A stretch of DNA of 64,000 nucleotides from Putridiphycobacter sp965230485 (GCA_965230485.1 CBDDLA010000001.1:1240001-1304000), one strand, 5' to 3'; shown: positions 34,594 to 43,497, counted from the first letter of the stretch. Numbers and translations are program-made. The notes: generated by a model not told the origin, from the letters alone.

Positions 34594-35760
34594 TTGAATC
34601 AAAAGAAAAAAGGCAATTTTTTCACGAATCTCTTTGAAGCCATATTCAAGAAATTTTTGAAGAATATATTTCCGATTATTGGAACCACCCTTTCGTTGGT
34701 GACGGCAATTGTGGTGCTGAAACGCAGTGACTGTAATGAGCGCTTTGAGATCTATTTCTTTACAGGATTGATTTATGTTACAGCTTTACTTATTCTTCTC
34801 TACATTAAAGATTGGAGGCACCAGAATTCAACTACTAAAGTTTTTGCACTTAGCGACACTTTAAAACAAAATGAAAAGAAAATTGAAGCAATTGAAAAAG
34901 AAAAAAATATGATTGAAAGCCAATTATTATATGCAGAGAATGATCGTGATCTTTATAAGTATCAAATTGATTCTCCCGCATATGAAAATGGACAAAGGTC
35001 CTTGGGCTTCTTTAAAAACTATCATGAATTTTCGCTGCTTCTTGATCTTATTCGTGAGACAGGTATTCAATTAAAAAATGAAAATTTGCGATATGAAAGA
35101 CAAATAAGAAAACTTAAAAAAGAATATGCTGAAGAGGATAAGGAGTTTATCAAACTAGCTGATGACGCACTTCAATGTAGAACTGATATTCGGATGAAAA
35201 AATTGACATGTATTTGTGAAAGAATAATTGAATATTTAGATCTATCAACACCTGATACTAAGAGGAAATTAACAGTCTCATTTTTCATTTGCTCGAATCT
35301 TGATCTCAAACCGATCACTATGAAAATGTGCACGGTTGAAAAAAGCAACACGGTCATCAAAGAAGCTAGGCGGACAAATGGTAAAAGTTACCCGATTACA
35401 GAAAACACTGATTTTAGAGATATTTGCTCAAAATTTGCTAAGGGCTTAAAAGATACATTTTACTGCAAGAATAATCTTGCTGCTGAAGACGGCTTTAGAG
35501 ATTCTAATCACAAATACCTTGCAAAGAAAGATCAAAACTTTGAATATATCAAAGGCGAAGAGGAATGGTGCTTACCTTACAAAGCTCTGATTTCTTCGGC
35601 AATATATGACAATTTTGCACGTTTAGATCAGATGAAGGAGATAAGTGGATTCTTATCAGTCTCATCTTCTGATTTTGAATGCTTTAAAAGAAGTGATACA
35701 CTATTGTTACAAGTGCTTGCATTACAATTGCACGATATTTGTTTAACATTAAAAAACTAA
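34594..35760 (+). CDS. Membrane-anchored coiled-coil protein with a GAF-like C-terminal domain
   Basis: 388 aa from a TTG start 23 nt after a TATCTTTG element. It has two membrane helices (about residues 22-41 and 53-69) and a coiled coil (about 80-130). A helical linker with a second charged helix follows (about 150-210). The soluble C-terminal domain has 'RKLTVSFFICSNLDLKPITMKMC', 'CLPYKALISSAIYDNFAR' and 'GFLSVSSSDFECFKRSDTLLLQVLALQLHDI', which reads like a GAF fold. Probably a membrane sensor or effector. The small partner gene starts 5 nt downstream. Not recognised as a known system. Confidence 0.7.
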   Translation: MNQKKKGNFFTNLFEAIFKKFLKNIFPIIGTTLSLVTAIVVLKRSDCNERFEIYFFTGLIYVTALLILLYIKDWRHQNSTTKVFALSDTLKQNEKKIEAIEKEKNMIESQLLYAENDRDLYKYQIDSPAYENGQRSLGFFKNYHEFSLLLDLIRETGIQLKNENLRYERQIRKLKKEYAEEDKEFIKLADDALQCRTDIRMKKLTCICERIIEYLDLSTPDTKRKLTVSFFICSNLDLKPITMKMCTVEKSNTVIKEARRTNGKSYPITENTDFRDICSKFAKGLKDTFYCKNNLAAEDGFRDSNHKYLAKKDQNFEYIKGEEEWCLPYKALISSAIYDNFARLDQMKEISGFLSVSSSDFECFKRSDTLLLQVLALQLHDICLTLKN

Positions 35761-35765
35761 ATAGA

Positions 35766-36011
35766 ATGGCTGAAGAAGAACGAAAACATAATAATCAAGG
35801 TCGCACAAAATTTGAAATTGTAGATGAAAATGGAGACATAGATACGATCTACCTTTCCTGTATGAGTAAAAATGCAGTAATTTTGCATAGAAGAGGCATT
35901 ATTCTGCGTTTGCGAAAACAAAAAGCAATGGGTGAATTTATTGACATGACAGATGAAGATATAGATACGCTTGAACAGGAGTTTCTGGCAGAGGAAAGCT
36001 TATTAAGTTAA
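35766..36011 (+). CDS. Small partner protein of the membrane/GAF protein
   Basis: 81 aa from the ATG at 35766 (MAEEERKHNNQG); an upstream in-frame ATG lies inside the preceding gene. It has a short beta segment (KFEIVDENGDIDTIYLSC), a basic middle (NAVILHRRGIILRLRKQKAMGEF) and an acidic helix (DMTDEDIDTLEQEFLAEE). No family recognised. The tight spacing suggests the two products work together. Confidence 0.65.
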   Translation: MAEEERKHNNQGRTKFEIVDENGDIDTIYLSCMSKNAVILHRRGIILRLRKQKAMGEFIDMTDEDIDTLEQEFLAEESLLS

Positions 36012-36023
36012 AATTGCACAATC

Positions 36024-36052
36024 AAAACGATGACGGAAGTTGTCGTTTTTTT
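36024..36052 (+). terminator. Terminator with GGAA tetraloop
   Basis: AAAACGATGAC pairs with GTTGTCGTTTT (two wobbles) around GGAA, followed by T's. Ends the membrane/GAF pair. Confidence 0.75.
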
Positions 36053-36326
36053 ATTCGATTTTTTCATTGAGCAGTGTAAGCAAGTAATCTAATATATAGT
36101 ATTCATCATGAATAATATTTAATAATTCCTCTTTAGACATATTAGCAAGGTTTGGATATTCGCTCTCCCCCTCACCGTCAAACAGCATGTCAATCACTGC
36201 TCTCAATTCCATATGCGACAATAGTGTGGTCATTGATGGCGTAACTGATTGCATAAGCTCCCGTTCTGTTTGGTCTTTGAGCAAGACAAGAAAATGACGA
36301 ATAAGTAATAGCTGTTTAGTTTTCAT
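36051..36326 (-). CDS. Small unrecognised helical protein
   Basis: 91 aa, all helical by appearance, with an acidic middle (DMLFDGEGESEYPNLANMSKEELLNIIHDEYYILDYLLTLL). No signal peptide. Flanked by terminators on both sides, so it is a single-gene unit. Function unknown. Confidence 0.55.
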   Translation of the reverse strand: MKTKQLLLIRHFLVLLKDQTERELMQSVTPSMTTLLSHMELRAVIDMLFDGEGESEYPNLANMSKEELLNIIHDEYYILDYLLTLLNEKIE

Positions 36327-36357
36327 GGCAATATTTTCTTCGATTTACGGCATAGAA

Positions 36358-36382
36358 AAGGCGATACATTGTGTATCGCCTT
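36358..36382 (-). terminator. Terminator of the T9SS propeller gene
   Basis: AAGGCGATACA (36358-36368), loop TTG, TGTATCGCCTT (36372-36382). On the minus strand it is followed by TTTTCT, just after the stop of the gene at 36406. Confidence 0.8.
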
Positions 36383-36405
36383 ATTCATTATCCCCTATCG
36401 CTCAG

Positions 36406-38097
36406 TTATAGTTTTATGAGCTTCTGTGTCATCCTTATTTGGTTGTTTCTGATACTTACAAAGTACGTGCCAGAAGGTAGCAATTCGGTTGAAATGTGAA
36501 TTATATCATCGTGGTATATAGATGACGACACCTTTCCTCCAAGCAGTGAAAATATCTCAACCCTCACTGGCTCATCTGTTCTATGGCGAAAAGAGAAATT
36601 ATCATAGGTTGGGTTTGGAAATAAGGTGATATCATTGCCATTCAAGGACTCTTTTGGAATACTCAAAATATCGGCTCGTAATTTTAAACAGTACAAATTA
36701 GTAGCGTTACCCGTCGTTATGAATCCCTCTTGTGCGAGAAGTGAAAAGGGGTCTGGTAGATTTGATTTAAACGTACCTGCGGAATACAGCGTATTGGGGT
36801 CAGGCATTTCAATTGCTAAACCTCGTGAGTCTCCAATCTGAACACGCTTTACACCTAGTTTTTCACCCATATCACTCAGTCGCATGAGAAAAGCGCCAGG
36901 ACTTGGCAGGGTGTCAATGTTGTTATCAAGACCTCCACCAATTTCCCCCGTTACAACAATATTTCCATTTTGATCACCGTGTATATCTCCAACATGATCG
37001 GTACCGTCTGACCCAAAACCTTTAGTCCATAGATAGTCGCAATTAGATGTCAACTTTTGAACATAAATGTCAGGACTGTTATGGCCATAAATACTATCTA
37101 CATTTGGTGAATTGTCGGCATCAAAACCTACAACAAAACGACCTGACGTGATGACCTCTCCTTGTTCGTTAACGTCAATTGCAAACCCTCTATCGTTATA
37201 CATTCCACCAAACGCATACATCGCTTCAAAATCTCCTTGGTCACTATATTTTATCGTGAGAGCGTCAGCGTCTGCACTATTTGAGGTTGCAGAAGCATTT
37301 GGATTTGATGCGTCAAGGTCAATCGTTCCGCTAAAATAACCAGTGATGTAGGCAGCTCCATTCCCTGTAGCTATAGCCACCAATTCAAGATCATTTTGTG
37401 GAAAGCTTCTGACCCATAGAAATTCTCCATCACTATCAAGTTTGAGAATAAATTGTTCGCCAAAAAATGCAACGTTATTATACAAATAGTGCTCCCCTAT
37501 CAGGTCAGGGTCAAAATCAATCGAATCACGATATTCTCCAACAAGATAAATATTAGCATCATCATCGACAGCTATATCCCGAGCTGTCATACGACCTGAT
37601 TCTGTAGAGTCCACAAAGCTAATGCCCCAAACGAGATTTCCGTCCTGATCAATTTTTTGTATGATTACATTGTTTTGCGTATTCCCTTGCACAACTTGTA
37701 CCTGTGGACTCGGGTCAATATCATATAATGTGGCATCGTATACATTAGAAGCCACATACAGATTATCACCTTGGTCAATATCAAAAGCGAGATTAACATT
37801 AACCCCATCATTAAGATTTCTTGTGGCCCAAACAAAGTTACCGTCCGAATCAAGCTTTTGGATATATGAGGCTCCCGTTAATGCTCCTGTGGAGAGTTGG
37901 CTGAGCCCAGCTCCAGGATCAAAATCAACGGTATCGCTAAAATTACCAGCAATATAGAGATTCTCTTGCGAATCCATTTTCATATCAACCATATTTGGTG
38001 AGCGATCGCCTCCTGTTTGCGTTGCCCACTCAAGAGTTTGAGCATAACTCAGGTTCAGAAAGAGTACCGAACCTATTACCATGAATGTTTTTTTCAT
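36406..38097 (-). CDS. Secreted SBBP-repeat propeller protein with T9SS sorting domain
   Basis: 563 aa. Signal peptide 1-19 (ends LSYAQ). About eight repeats of the 'D..GN.YVaG.f....DFDPg' kind form a propeller (YIAGNFSDTVDFDPGAG, YLVGEYRDSIDFDPD, YITGYFSGTIDLDASN); the paired Asp residues could bind calcium. The C-terminal T9SS type A domain reads 'DITLFPNPTYDNFSFRH...LPSGTYFVSIRNNQIRMTQKLIKL'. Surface-exposed cargo. It faces a divergent XRE regulator with a palindromic operator between them. Confidence 0.88.
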   Translation of the reverse strand: MKKTFMVIGSVLFLNLSYAQTLEWATQTGGDRSPNMVDMKMDSQENLYIAGNFSDTVDFDPGAGLSQLSTGALTGASYIQKLDSDGNFVWATRNLNDGVNVNLAFDIDQGDNLYVASNVYDATLYDIDPSPQVQVVQGNTQNNVIIQKIDQDGNLVWGISFVDSTESGRMTARDIAVDDDANIYLVGEYRDSIDFDPDLIGEHYLYNNVAFFGEQFILKLDSDGEFLWVRSFPQNDLELVAIATGNGAAYITGYFSGTIDLDASNPNASATSNSADADALTIKYSDQGDFEAMYAFGGMYNDRGFAIDVNEQGEVITSGRFVVGFDADNSPNVDSIYGHNSPDIYVQKLTSNCDYLWTKGFGSDGTDHVGDIHGDQNGNIVVTGEIGGGLDNNIDTLPSPGAFLMRLSDMGEKLGVKRVQIGDSRGLAIEMPDPNTLYSAGTFKSNLPDPFSLLAQEGFITTGNATNLYCLKLRADILSIPKESLNGNDITLFPNPTYDNFSFRHRTDEPVRVEIFSLLGGKVSSSIYHDDIIHISTELLPSGTYFVSIRNNQIRMTQKLIKL

Positions 38098-38207
38098 ATT
38101 CTTTTGTATTTAATTGTTGTGTTTTCTGACTCTCGAAAACGGTTATTTTGATTTTAAGTATTGCCACAAGCCTTATGGACAGTGCAAGTTTACGAAAAAA
38201 CATAAAA

Positions 38208-38242
38208 GTTACATAATATATGTTACACATATTTTATGTAAC
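38208..38242. promoter_or_regulatory. Operator-like inverted repeat
   Basis: Left arm 38208-38222 (GTTACATAATATATG) and right arm 38228-38242 (CATATTTTATGTAAC) match at 14 of 15 positions around TTACA. It lies between the divergent T9SS protein gene and the XRE regulator at 38292. Confidence 0.65.
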
Positions 38243-38291
38243 ATAAGTACCTAAGTTAGACGACCTTTGTCTAAACTAAATACTGATTGTT

Positions 38292-38573
38292 ATGGCAAAG
38301 AAAAAGCAAAATCCCGCCCAAGAGCTTGATCCTCGTTTAGTTAAGATTGGAGATAAGTTGAAGCAGATCAGGTTAGATAAAAATTTAACTAATTATGAAT
38401 CAATGGCTTACGAATCAGAAATTGGTCGAATGCAATATTGGAGAATCGAAAGTGGAAAGAACTATACCCTAGCCTCTCTTTTTAAAGTTTTAGATTACCA
38501 TCAAATAAGCTTATCAGAATTTTTCTCAGACTTTACAGAAGTCCACCGACCGAAGAAAAAGGATGAGATTTAA
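38292..38573 (+). CDS. Small XRE-family regulator
   Basis: 93 aa. A lysine-rich N-terminus precedes an HTH (residues about 22-75: IGDKLKQIRLDKNLTNYESMAYESEIGRMQYWRIESGKNYTLASLFKVLDYHQISLSEFF). This resembles the short XRE proteins widespread in Bacteroidota. The inverted repeat 50 nt upstream is its probable binding site, suggesting self-regulation and control of the divergent secreted protein. Confidence 0.8.
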   Translation: MAKKKQNPAQELDPRLVKIGDKLKQIRLDKNLTNYESMAYESEIGRMQYWRIESGKNYTLASLFKVLDYHQISLSEFFSDFTEVHRPKKKDEI

Positions 38574-38579
38574 AAAACA

Positions 38580-38611
38580 GAAGCCACAACTGTCATCAAG
38601 GTCGTGGCTTC
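38580..38611 (+). terminator. Possible terminator
   Basis: GAAGCCAC (38580-38587) pairs with GTGGCTTC (38604-38611) after the XRE gene; the T-run is weak. Confidence 0.45.
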
Positions 38612-38708
38612 AATTTACTAAAGTATAAAACTGTGCGCATAAGTAGCACACAAATTACTTTTACGTTTGGCTAAGGTAGCAGATTAGTAATACCGAAATA
38701 ACATATTT

Positions 38709-39140
38709 TTACGCCAAACTTCCACGCCTAACTCTCCATGATCCAAGAGACTCGAACTCGCCCTCACGTTCAGTGTACACATAGTAGGCTATCGAATCAA
38801 CGCTTGAATAGGTAATTGCCAACACATCCATAGTTTCAGGAAAGGAGTATTCGGGATTAAGGATAATAATTATTGCGGAGGTTTTTTGCGCATAAGGCAT
38901 TGACCCAAGGGTCGTTTGAACCTTTGTGTGAAAGTTGGATAAGGCTTCAAAACTAATTGTTTCTTTCCCTGTACAGGGAAAAATAAAAACAAGCTTCTTG
39001 TGCCCTCCTTTTACTTGTGACAGAGTGAAATCAGGTGCAAAAGGAATACCTTCTCTATGATAGTTAATGTTCTCTTTTCGGACTAATTGGTGGTCATACA
39101 TCGTGTACAGAACACGATCTCGCAATTTCAAATATTTCAC
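38709..39140 (-). CDS. Unrecognised soluble protein
   Basis: 143 aa. It looks alpha/beta: 'KLVFIFPCTGKETISFEALSNFHTKVQTTL', 'TSAIIIILNPEYSFPETMDVLAITY', 'IAYYVYTEREGEFESLGSW'. No catalytic motif is clear. Single gene without close neighbours. Confidence 0.55.
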   Translation of the reverse strand: MKYLKLRDRVLYTMYDHQLVRKENINYHREGIPFAPDFTLSQVKGGHKKLVFIFPCTGKETISFEALSNFHTKVQTTLGSMPYAQKTSAIIIILNPEYSFPETMDVLAITYSSVDSIAYYVYTEREGEFESLGSWRVRRGSLA

Positions 39141-39485
39141 GGTCTGGGTTTAACTCTTTAAAATTACTCATAAATTTTTCAAAAGCACCAAATCAAAATC
39201 AGAAAGAGGTGAAATCCCCTACCAAACGCTCGGGATTTATCCTATTACTGATTGCATATGAGTTTCATTTCGGTCTCATTTCTGCCCTGATCAATGATGT
39301 ACTTCTTTCGTTCATGTCAAATACGTGATGTAATGGGCGAATAAAGTACACAAGACTATCTACAGGTCAGATATTTCGCAAGAAATGCTCCCTTCCTGAT
39401 AGTCAAGGATTGCTTCTTGTCAAAAAATCTTTATCCCTGAGATACATGTCTTTGAGTGTATTATTCGCTTAACCATTAATACACT
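39141..39485. other. Gene-less stretch
   Basis: 345 nt with no ORF I can support. The only structure seen is a small hairpin ATTTC-GCAA-GAAAT at 39373-39386. It could hold the promoter of the 39486 gene, but no good TAnnTTTG match is evident. Confidence 0.4.
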
Positions 39486-39842
39486 ATGACTAATAATGAA
39501 CTTAAAAAAGAATTACAAAATATTATTGATACAACTACAGAGTTAACACTCGAAAAAACTGTTGCTCATAAATTACTCAATGCTGAGGACAGCTATGCTT
39601 ACCTTTCTGATATTATACATCATGGTTGCGTATCAGGAACCGTAAGTTCGCTTGTACATACTTCTTATGCACATGAATTCTTCGATCAATACTACAACTA
39701 CATTCAAGATGTTATCAGCGAATTTGAAGAGCAAACAGGTGCTCCTGTTTCATTTACACATGACATTAAAACCAAGCTTTCTTGGTTTGCTTTTGAACAA
39801 GCAGCTCGTAATCTTGCTGACAAATTGGGACTGGAGATCTAG
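39486..39842 (+). CDS. Small conserved-looking protein of unknown function
   Basis: 118 aa, acidic and helical (NNELKKELQNIIDTTTELTLEKTVAHKLLNAEDSYAYLSDIIHHGCVSGTVSSLVH), with 'FFDQYYNYIQDVISEFEEQTG' and 'LSWFAFEQAARNLADKLGLEI'. I believe similar small proteins accompany Bacteroidota mobilizable elements, but I cannot name the family with confidence. Confidence 0.65.
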   Translation: MTNNELKKELQNIIDTTTELTLEKTVAHKLLNAEDSYAYLSDIIHHGCVSGTVSSLVHTSYAHEFFDQYYNYIQDVISEFEEQTGAPVSFTHDIKTKLSWFAFEQAARNLADKLGLEI

Positions 39843-40093
39843 TCTTTTTTTTCTTGTAATCATTTTCTGAGGAGCAGATTATCATCAACTACTCCATCAG
39901 AAAATGATTTTGTGTTTTGCAAACACCTAATTTTTTTTGGTTTTCAATACTGCGGCAGAAATGTGGTTTACTCTTCTCACTATTTTAAATAGTCAGGAAT
40001 ATTATGGTTTAACGCGCTGTAGAACGAAGCCCAATTCAAAATAGTTCGCGGCGAGCTAAACCTCATTTCTTTTTCCATTTCTTTTCTTATATC

Positions 40094-40126
40094 AAAAACG
40101 AATTTACAGTGTGTAAATTCGTTTTT
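40094..40126. terminator. Perfect 15-bp hairpin terminator
   Basis: AAAAACGAATTTACA (40094-40108), loop GTG, TGTAAATTCGTTTTT (40112-40126). Symmetric A/T ends make it bidirectional. It ends the minus-strand gene at 40146. Confidence 0.85.
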
Positions 40127-40145
40127 GTGTTTAAAAAGTATCTGA

Positions 40146-40502
40146 TTATTTTTTAAGGTGTATTTTAGCTGCATTCGAAAGCAGGTTTTCTCGTTTTTGC
40201 AGAATCTGATCAAACTTTTCCTGCTCGTTTTTAAGGAATCGTTCTTTATTATCAATAAAATAGGAGATGGCTTGCAATTTCTTTTCTTTGGAAAGACTGC
40301 CTTTGAAGGTCCCTATTTTGGATTCTACAAAGGAAGTCATTGTCTTACTTTGTAAAAGATACAAAGTCAATTCCTCTATTTCAGAATCTGAAAGAGCATA
40401 AACTTGTTCTCGTGTTTCAGGATTGGTTTCCAGAAAAAACTGCGCGGAGAAAGTTTTGAACTTTTTTAACTCACTAATATTTATGTTTTTTGATTTAGCC
40501 AT
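40146..40502 (-). CDS. Unrecognised small helical protein
   Basis: 118 aa, basic and helical. 'ELKKFKTFSAQFFLETNPETREQVYALSDSEIEELTLYLLQ' precedes a charged coiled-coil-like C-terminus (KERFLKNEQEKFDQILQKRENLLSNAAKIHLKK). A strong terminator lies 20 nt after the stop. Function unknown. Confidence 0.6.
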   Translation of the reverse strand: MAKSKNINISELKKFKTFSAQFFLETNPETREQVYALSDSEIEELTLYLLQSKTMTSFVESKIGTFKGSLSKEKKLQAISYFIDNKERFLKNEQEKFDQILQKRENLLSNAAKIHLKK

Positions 40503-40887
40503 GTTACTGATCTTAGTTTACATGAATTGATTCTCTGGTGCAAGAGTTTTCAATATTAGGTCAAAATGTGGCTTACCATTTCAAAACCACTGTAAACATT
40601 TACTTGTAAAGAAAAATCTGCTGATACTGGTTTGAGTAGCAGCAAGATTGACAGTACCAAGGTACTCTCGATCTTGCATAAGATTTCACCTTATGTATCC
40701 GACATAACTCCGTTATGGATGTAAAAAAAAAAGATTTTATAAAGTGAAACAAAATAGGACGTCTTGTGACGTCCTATTACCATCTGATAAGGTGATACAG
40801 AAATGTGATGTAGCAATAATGTCTTGTTTCATGCACAGACAGTATACCAAGCTGACTACAAATGAGCAAAAACAGTTATTATTGAAA
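40503..40887. other. Gene-less region rich in inverted repeats
   Basis: 385 nt without a supportable gene. It contains CATAAG...CTTATG near 40676-40694 and the long palindrome at 40753-40778. Its place beside the mobilization operon makes it a possible oriT or operator region. Confidence 0.4.
40753..40778. repeat. 11-bp perfect inverted repeat
   Basis: AATAGGACGTC (40753-40763), spacer TTGT, GACGTCCTATT (40768-40778). There is no T-run, so a terminator is less likely than a protein-binding or transfer-origin structure. Confidence 0.7.
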
Positions 40888-41550
40888 TCATCCGTATTTG
40901 AGCTTTCGCCAGTCCCTAAATTCTTTAGTAAGCTTTCCTTCAACAAGAAATCCGTGCTCAATGCAGTACTTCTTATGACGATAGTACGTTGATTTTGCCA
41001 TACTTGACTTTACCTGTGCGTACTTTTTTAGCTTGATACCTGGTGCTGCCACCATGAGAAAGAAAAATACCTTGCTTGGAATAGAAAATGCAGAAGTATC
41101 TTTCTCGACCTTTGTTTTTGCTACAGGTAGTCCATAATAATCTTCACGAAAGAGCTCATCGAACAAATCATGCGCATTACTATTGTGAACGCATTCAATT
41201 TCTACTTGGTAGGTACAGAGTTGCTTTGTTCGATCCTGCAAATCATAAAAGTACAGCTTGTACACGCATAGAAATGCATTGCATGACTCTCTTTTAATAA
41301 AAAGATTTTCATTTTGAAAATCATAGCTATAGTCAATGTAGTAGTTAGATATGCAAAGATTTTTGATTAAATGCCCAAATAACACCTCCTCATATGAGGT
41401 ATTAAACGAAGTAAACCTTCTTGTTCCCGTTGGTTTTCCGATTTTGTAATAGGAGACCTTAAATACATTTGAATCTGTCATAATAGTTTTTTTTGCTAAG
41501 GTCTCTCGCTTTTTTGTATCTAAAAAGTAGTGTTGAGATACGTGTGTCAA
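40888..41550 (-). CDS. Putative DNA-binding protein of unknown family
   Basis: 220 aa (197 if started at the ATG at 41481, MTDSNVFKVSYY). The N-terminal two thirds is mixed alpha/beta with six Cys. The C-terminal 'KLKKYAQVKSSMAKSTYYRHKKYCIEHGFLVEGKLTKEFRDWRK' looks like a winged helix with a basic recognition helix. It lies just downstream of the mobilization operon; a regulatory or replication role is possible. Confidence 0.6.
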   Translation of the reverse strand: MTHVSQHYFLDTKKRETLAKKTIMTDSNVFKVSYYKIGKPTGTRRFTSFNTSYEEVLFGHLIKNLCISNYYIDYSYDFQNENLFIKRESCNAFLCVYKLYFYDLQDRTKQLCTYQVEIECVHNSNAHDLFDELFREDYYGLPVAKTKVEKDTSAFSIPSKVFFFLMVAAPGIKLKKYAQVKSSMAKSTYYRHKKYCIEHGFLVEGKLTKEFRDWRKLKYG

Positions 41551-41667
41551 AATCGGACTCTTTTTTTGCGTAAAAACACTATCTCAACCCCTAATGTACC
41601 TCATAAAATTAAGAATTCGATATGATAAAAAAACTTTTTCTTGATCTTGGGCCAGATATCAATCATG

Positions 41668-42219
41668 CTACCGTTCCATTTCAGTATCATTTTCTCTATT
41701 CATGGCCAGTTTAATTTTGCGTTTGATTTGTAACTCCATTGCAGCCAATTTTTCGGGAAATTCAACCATAATCTTGGCGAGTTTTTGATCAATATCATTA
41801 CGAGTAAAGGACGAAACATCTTTATTAACCGCATTCAAAGTCTCTGTAATATCTTGAAGATATGATCTTGCCTCCTTCATTTGGCTAACATCCAATAGCT
41901 CTTCAACAAGTTTTAACGTTGATTCCATATCTTCTTTAAAAGATTCAAAAAGTCTCAATTCCTGAGCCCACTCTCTAAGTGATTCTACTGATTCAAAATC
42001 AAATACCTCTGTTATGATTACAGGTATTCGATATTTTTTCCCTTGTAAGATGGTAAATATACCATCTCCTTCTATCGCTATGACATCAACAAGTTCAACC
42101 ATCGTTTCATTCAAAATATCATGGTGGTGAAGCGTATCACTAAATATACGTTCCGAACTGAATCTGTACTTTTCTTGAAAAATAGATTCTGCCTTAGCTA
42201 TTATCTCTTTCTCTGTCAT
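41668..42219 (-). CDS. Unrecognised coiled-coil protein, end of mobilization operon
   Basis: 183 aa. Residues 1-75 look alpha/beta (MVELVDVIAIEGDGIFTILQGKKYRIPVIITEVF); residues 80-180 are a long coiled coil. Its start overlaps the end of the relaxase C-terminal frame by 26 nt, so it is translated from the same mRNA. Function unknown. Confidence 0.65.
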   Translation of the reverse strand: MTEKEIIAKAESIFQEKYRFSSERIFSDTLHHHDILNETMVELVDVIAIEGDGIFTILQGKKYRIPVIITEVFDFESVESLREWAQELRLFESFKEDMESTLKLVEELLDVSQMKEARSYLQDITETLNAVNKDVSSFTRNDIDQKLAKIMVEFPEKLAAMELQIKRKIKLAMNRENDTEMER

Positions 42220-43059
42220 AATTTTTTCTTTGTTTTAATTTTCGTAGTTGTTCAAGTCTTTCTTGTTCAATTGTTAAAAGTCTCAGATTATCTTTTGAAA
42301 CTCCCAAGGTGGTGAGCCGTCTTTTCTGGTTATTGGGTAAATACACACCTTTAAAAACGCCATTTCTCCGATATGTCTTTATGTCAAGATTCTGTAATCT
42401 TTGTTCTAACTCTCCTAGGCTTTTACTGCGAGAGGCCTCCTTCAGAACCTTTTCACTCATCATCTGCTTATCTGACTTTACACCTCTCTTATTGAGCTGC
42501 TTTTCCTTAAAAGTTTTTCTGAGCTCTATTATTTTACTTTTTTTTTATGATCCACCACACTTTCAAGAAAAGGATAGCGCTCTATCTGCAATTGTTGAAA
42601 TGAGTGTTTAAAGTCCTCAAAAGCTCGCTTAGAGATAGAGGTACTATTCCCATTTTTATCACAAGCACTGATGATAAAATGCACATGGTAATTCCCTCCT
42701 TCGTTCTCCTCCAAATGGAAGCCTCCTGCACTTAAACTGTTTGGACTACGCATATCTAAATAGGCTTTTCCTAAATCTCTAATAATATCTCTGGTAAGAT
42801 GCACACTATCAGCGGGACTAAATGATATCCATTCATGCCTTAACACCACTCGACGCTTTCCATAGCTATATTGTTTCCGAGCATCATTCTCTACTAGTTG
42901 ATCAATCCAAGATTCTGTATCCATAGATTTCAAATTCCGTTTAAAAACAATAGGTTTTGCCTGCTCATCAATGGCACGCACACTCTTAAACACGTAATCT
43001 ACCGCATCTTTAATAGCCTTTCTTTTAGGTGAATGATGACTCCGTGAGCAAATGATCAT
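42194..43059 (-). CDS. Relaxase split by a -1 frameshift at an A9 run
   Basis: The upstream frame (42529-43059, 176 aa) begins 'MIICSRSHHSPKRKAIKDAVDYV' and holds 'RHEWISFSPADSVHLTRDIIRDLGKAY' and the metal-binding 'GGNYHVHFIIS' (H-x-H), typical of nicking relaxases. It ends soon after nine consecutive A's (42538-42546). In the -1 frame the sequence stays open from that run (SKIIELRKTFKEKQLNKRG...) into a 42194-42463 frame with basic helical sequence. Together they give a protein of about 288 aa. It would nick at oriT to start transfer. It overlaps the accessory gene by 4 nt. Confidence 0.75.
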
Positions 43060-43493
43060 GAGGCTTCAACTATCTGTTCTACCTCTTCCAATTGTTTCAA
43101 AATGGGTTTCATATTTTGATCCCCATGTTCGTAGACAAAGTCGTCTATCAGGTCACGGAGATAGCTGACACTCATTTTTAGGTATTCAAGGTCTACTCCA
43201 ATACTGGCTGACAGTGATTGATTAATCAGTTCCATGATGTATCGTTGGACTTTTTTACCGTTGGTTTTTGCACGATCGACAATCTCCTGTTTTCGTTTTT
43301 TGGTCATTGTCAATTGAATCTGACCGTGTTCCTTCTTATACTCTGACTTATGCCAGGCTAAGTATAACTTCCTATACTCAGCTTTTGCCTGTTTAATACG
43401 TTTATCACTTGCGTTTCCATTGTATTTTCCCAATACAAGGTCTAAATAGTGATGCAGTGATGTATACTTAAATGGTTGTGTTACTTCTTTCAT
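43056..43493 (-). CDS. Mobilization accessory protein (MobC-like)
   Basis: 145 aa. A basic N-terminus precedes 'QIQLTMTKKRKQEIVDRAKTNGKKVQRYIMELINQSL', which has the ribbon-helix-helix layout of relaxosome accessory proteins, and a helical tail. It overlaps the relaxase start by 4 nt (ATGA). Expected to bind oriT and load the relaxase; inferred from position and fold. Confidence 0.65.
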   Translation of the reverse strand: MKEVTQPFKYTSLHHYLDLVLGKYNGNASDKRIKQAKAEYRKLYLAWHKSEYKKEHGQIQLTMTKKRKQEIVDRAKTNGKKVQRYIMELINQSLSASIGVDLEYLKMSVSYLRDLIDDFVYEHGDQNMKPILKQLEEVEQIVEAS

Positions 43494-43497
43494 ATTT

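Noticed and set aside
39980..40255. 91-codon minus-strand frame overlapping the 40146 gene
   Set aside because: It shares 110 nt with a more convincing gene on the same strand, and the perfect terminator hairpin at 40094-40126 lies within it.
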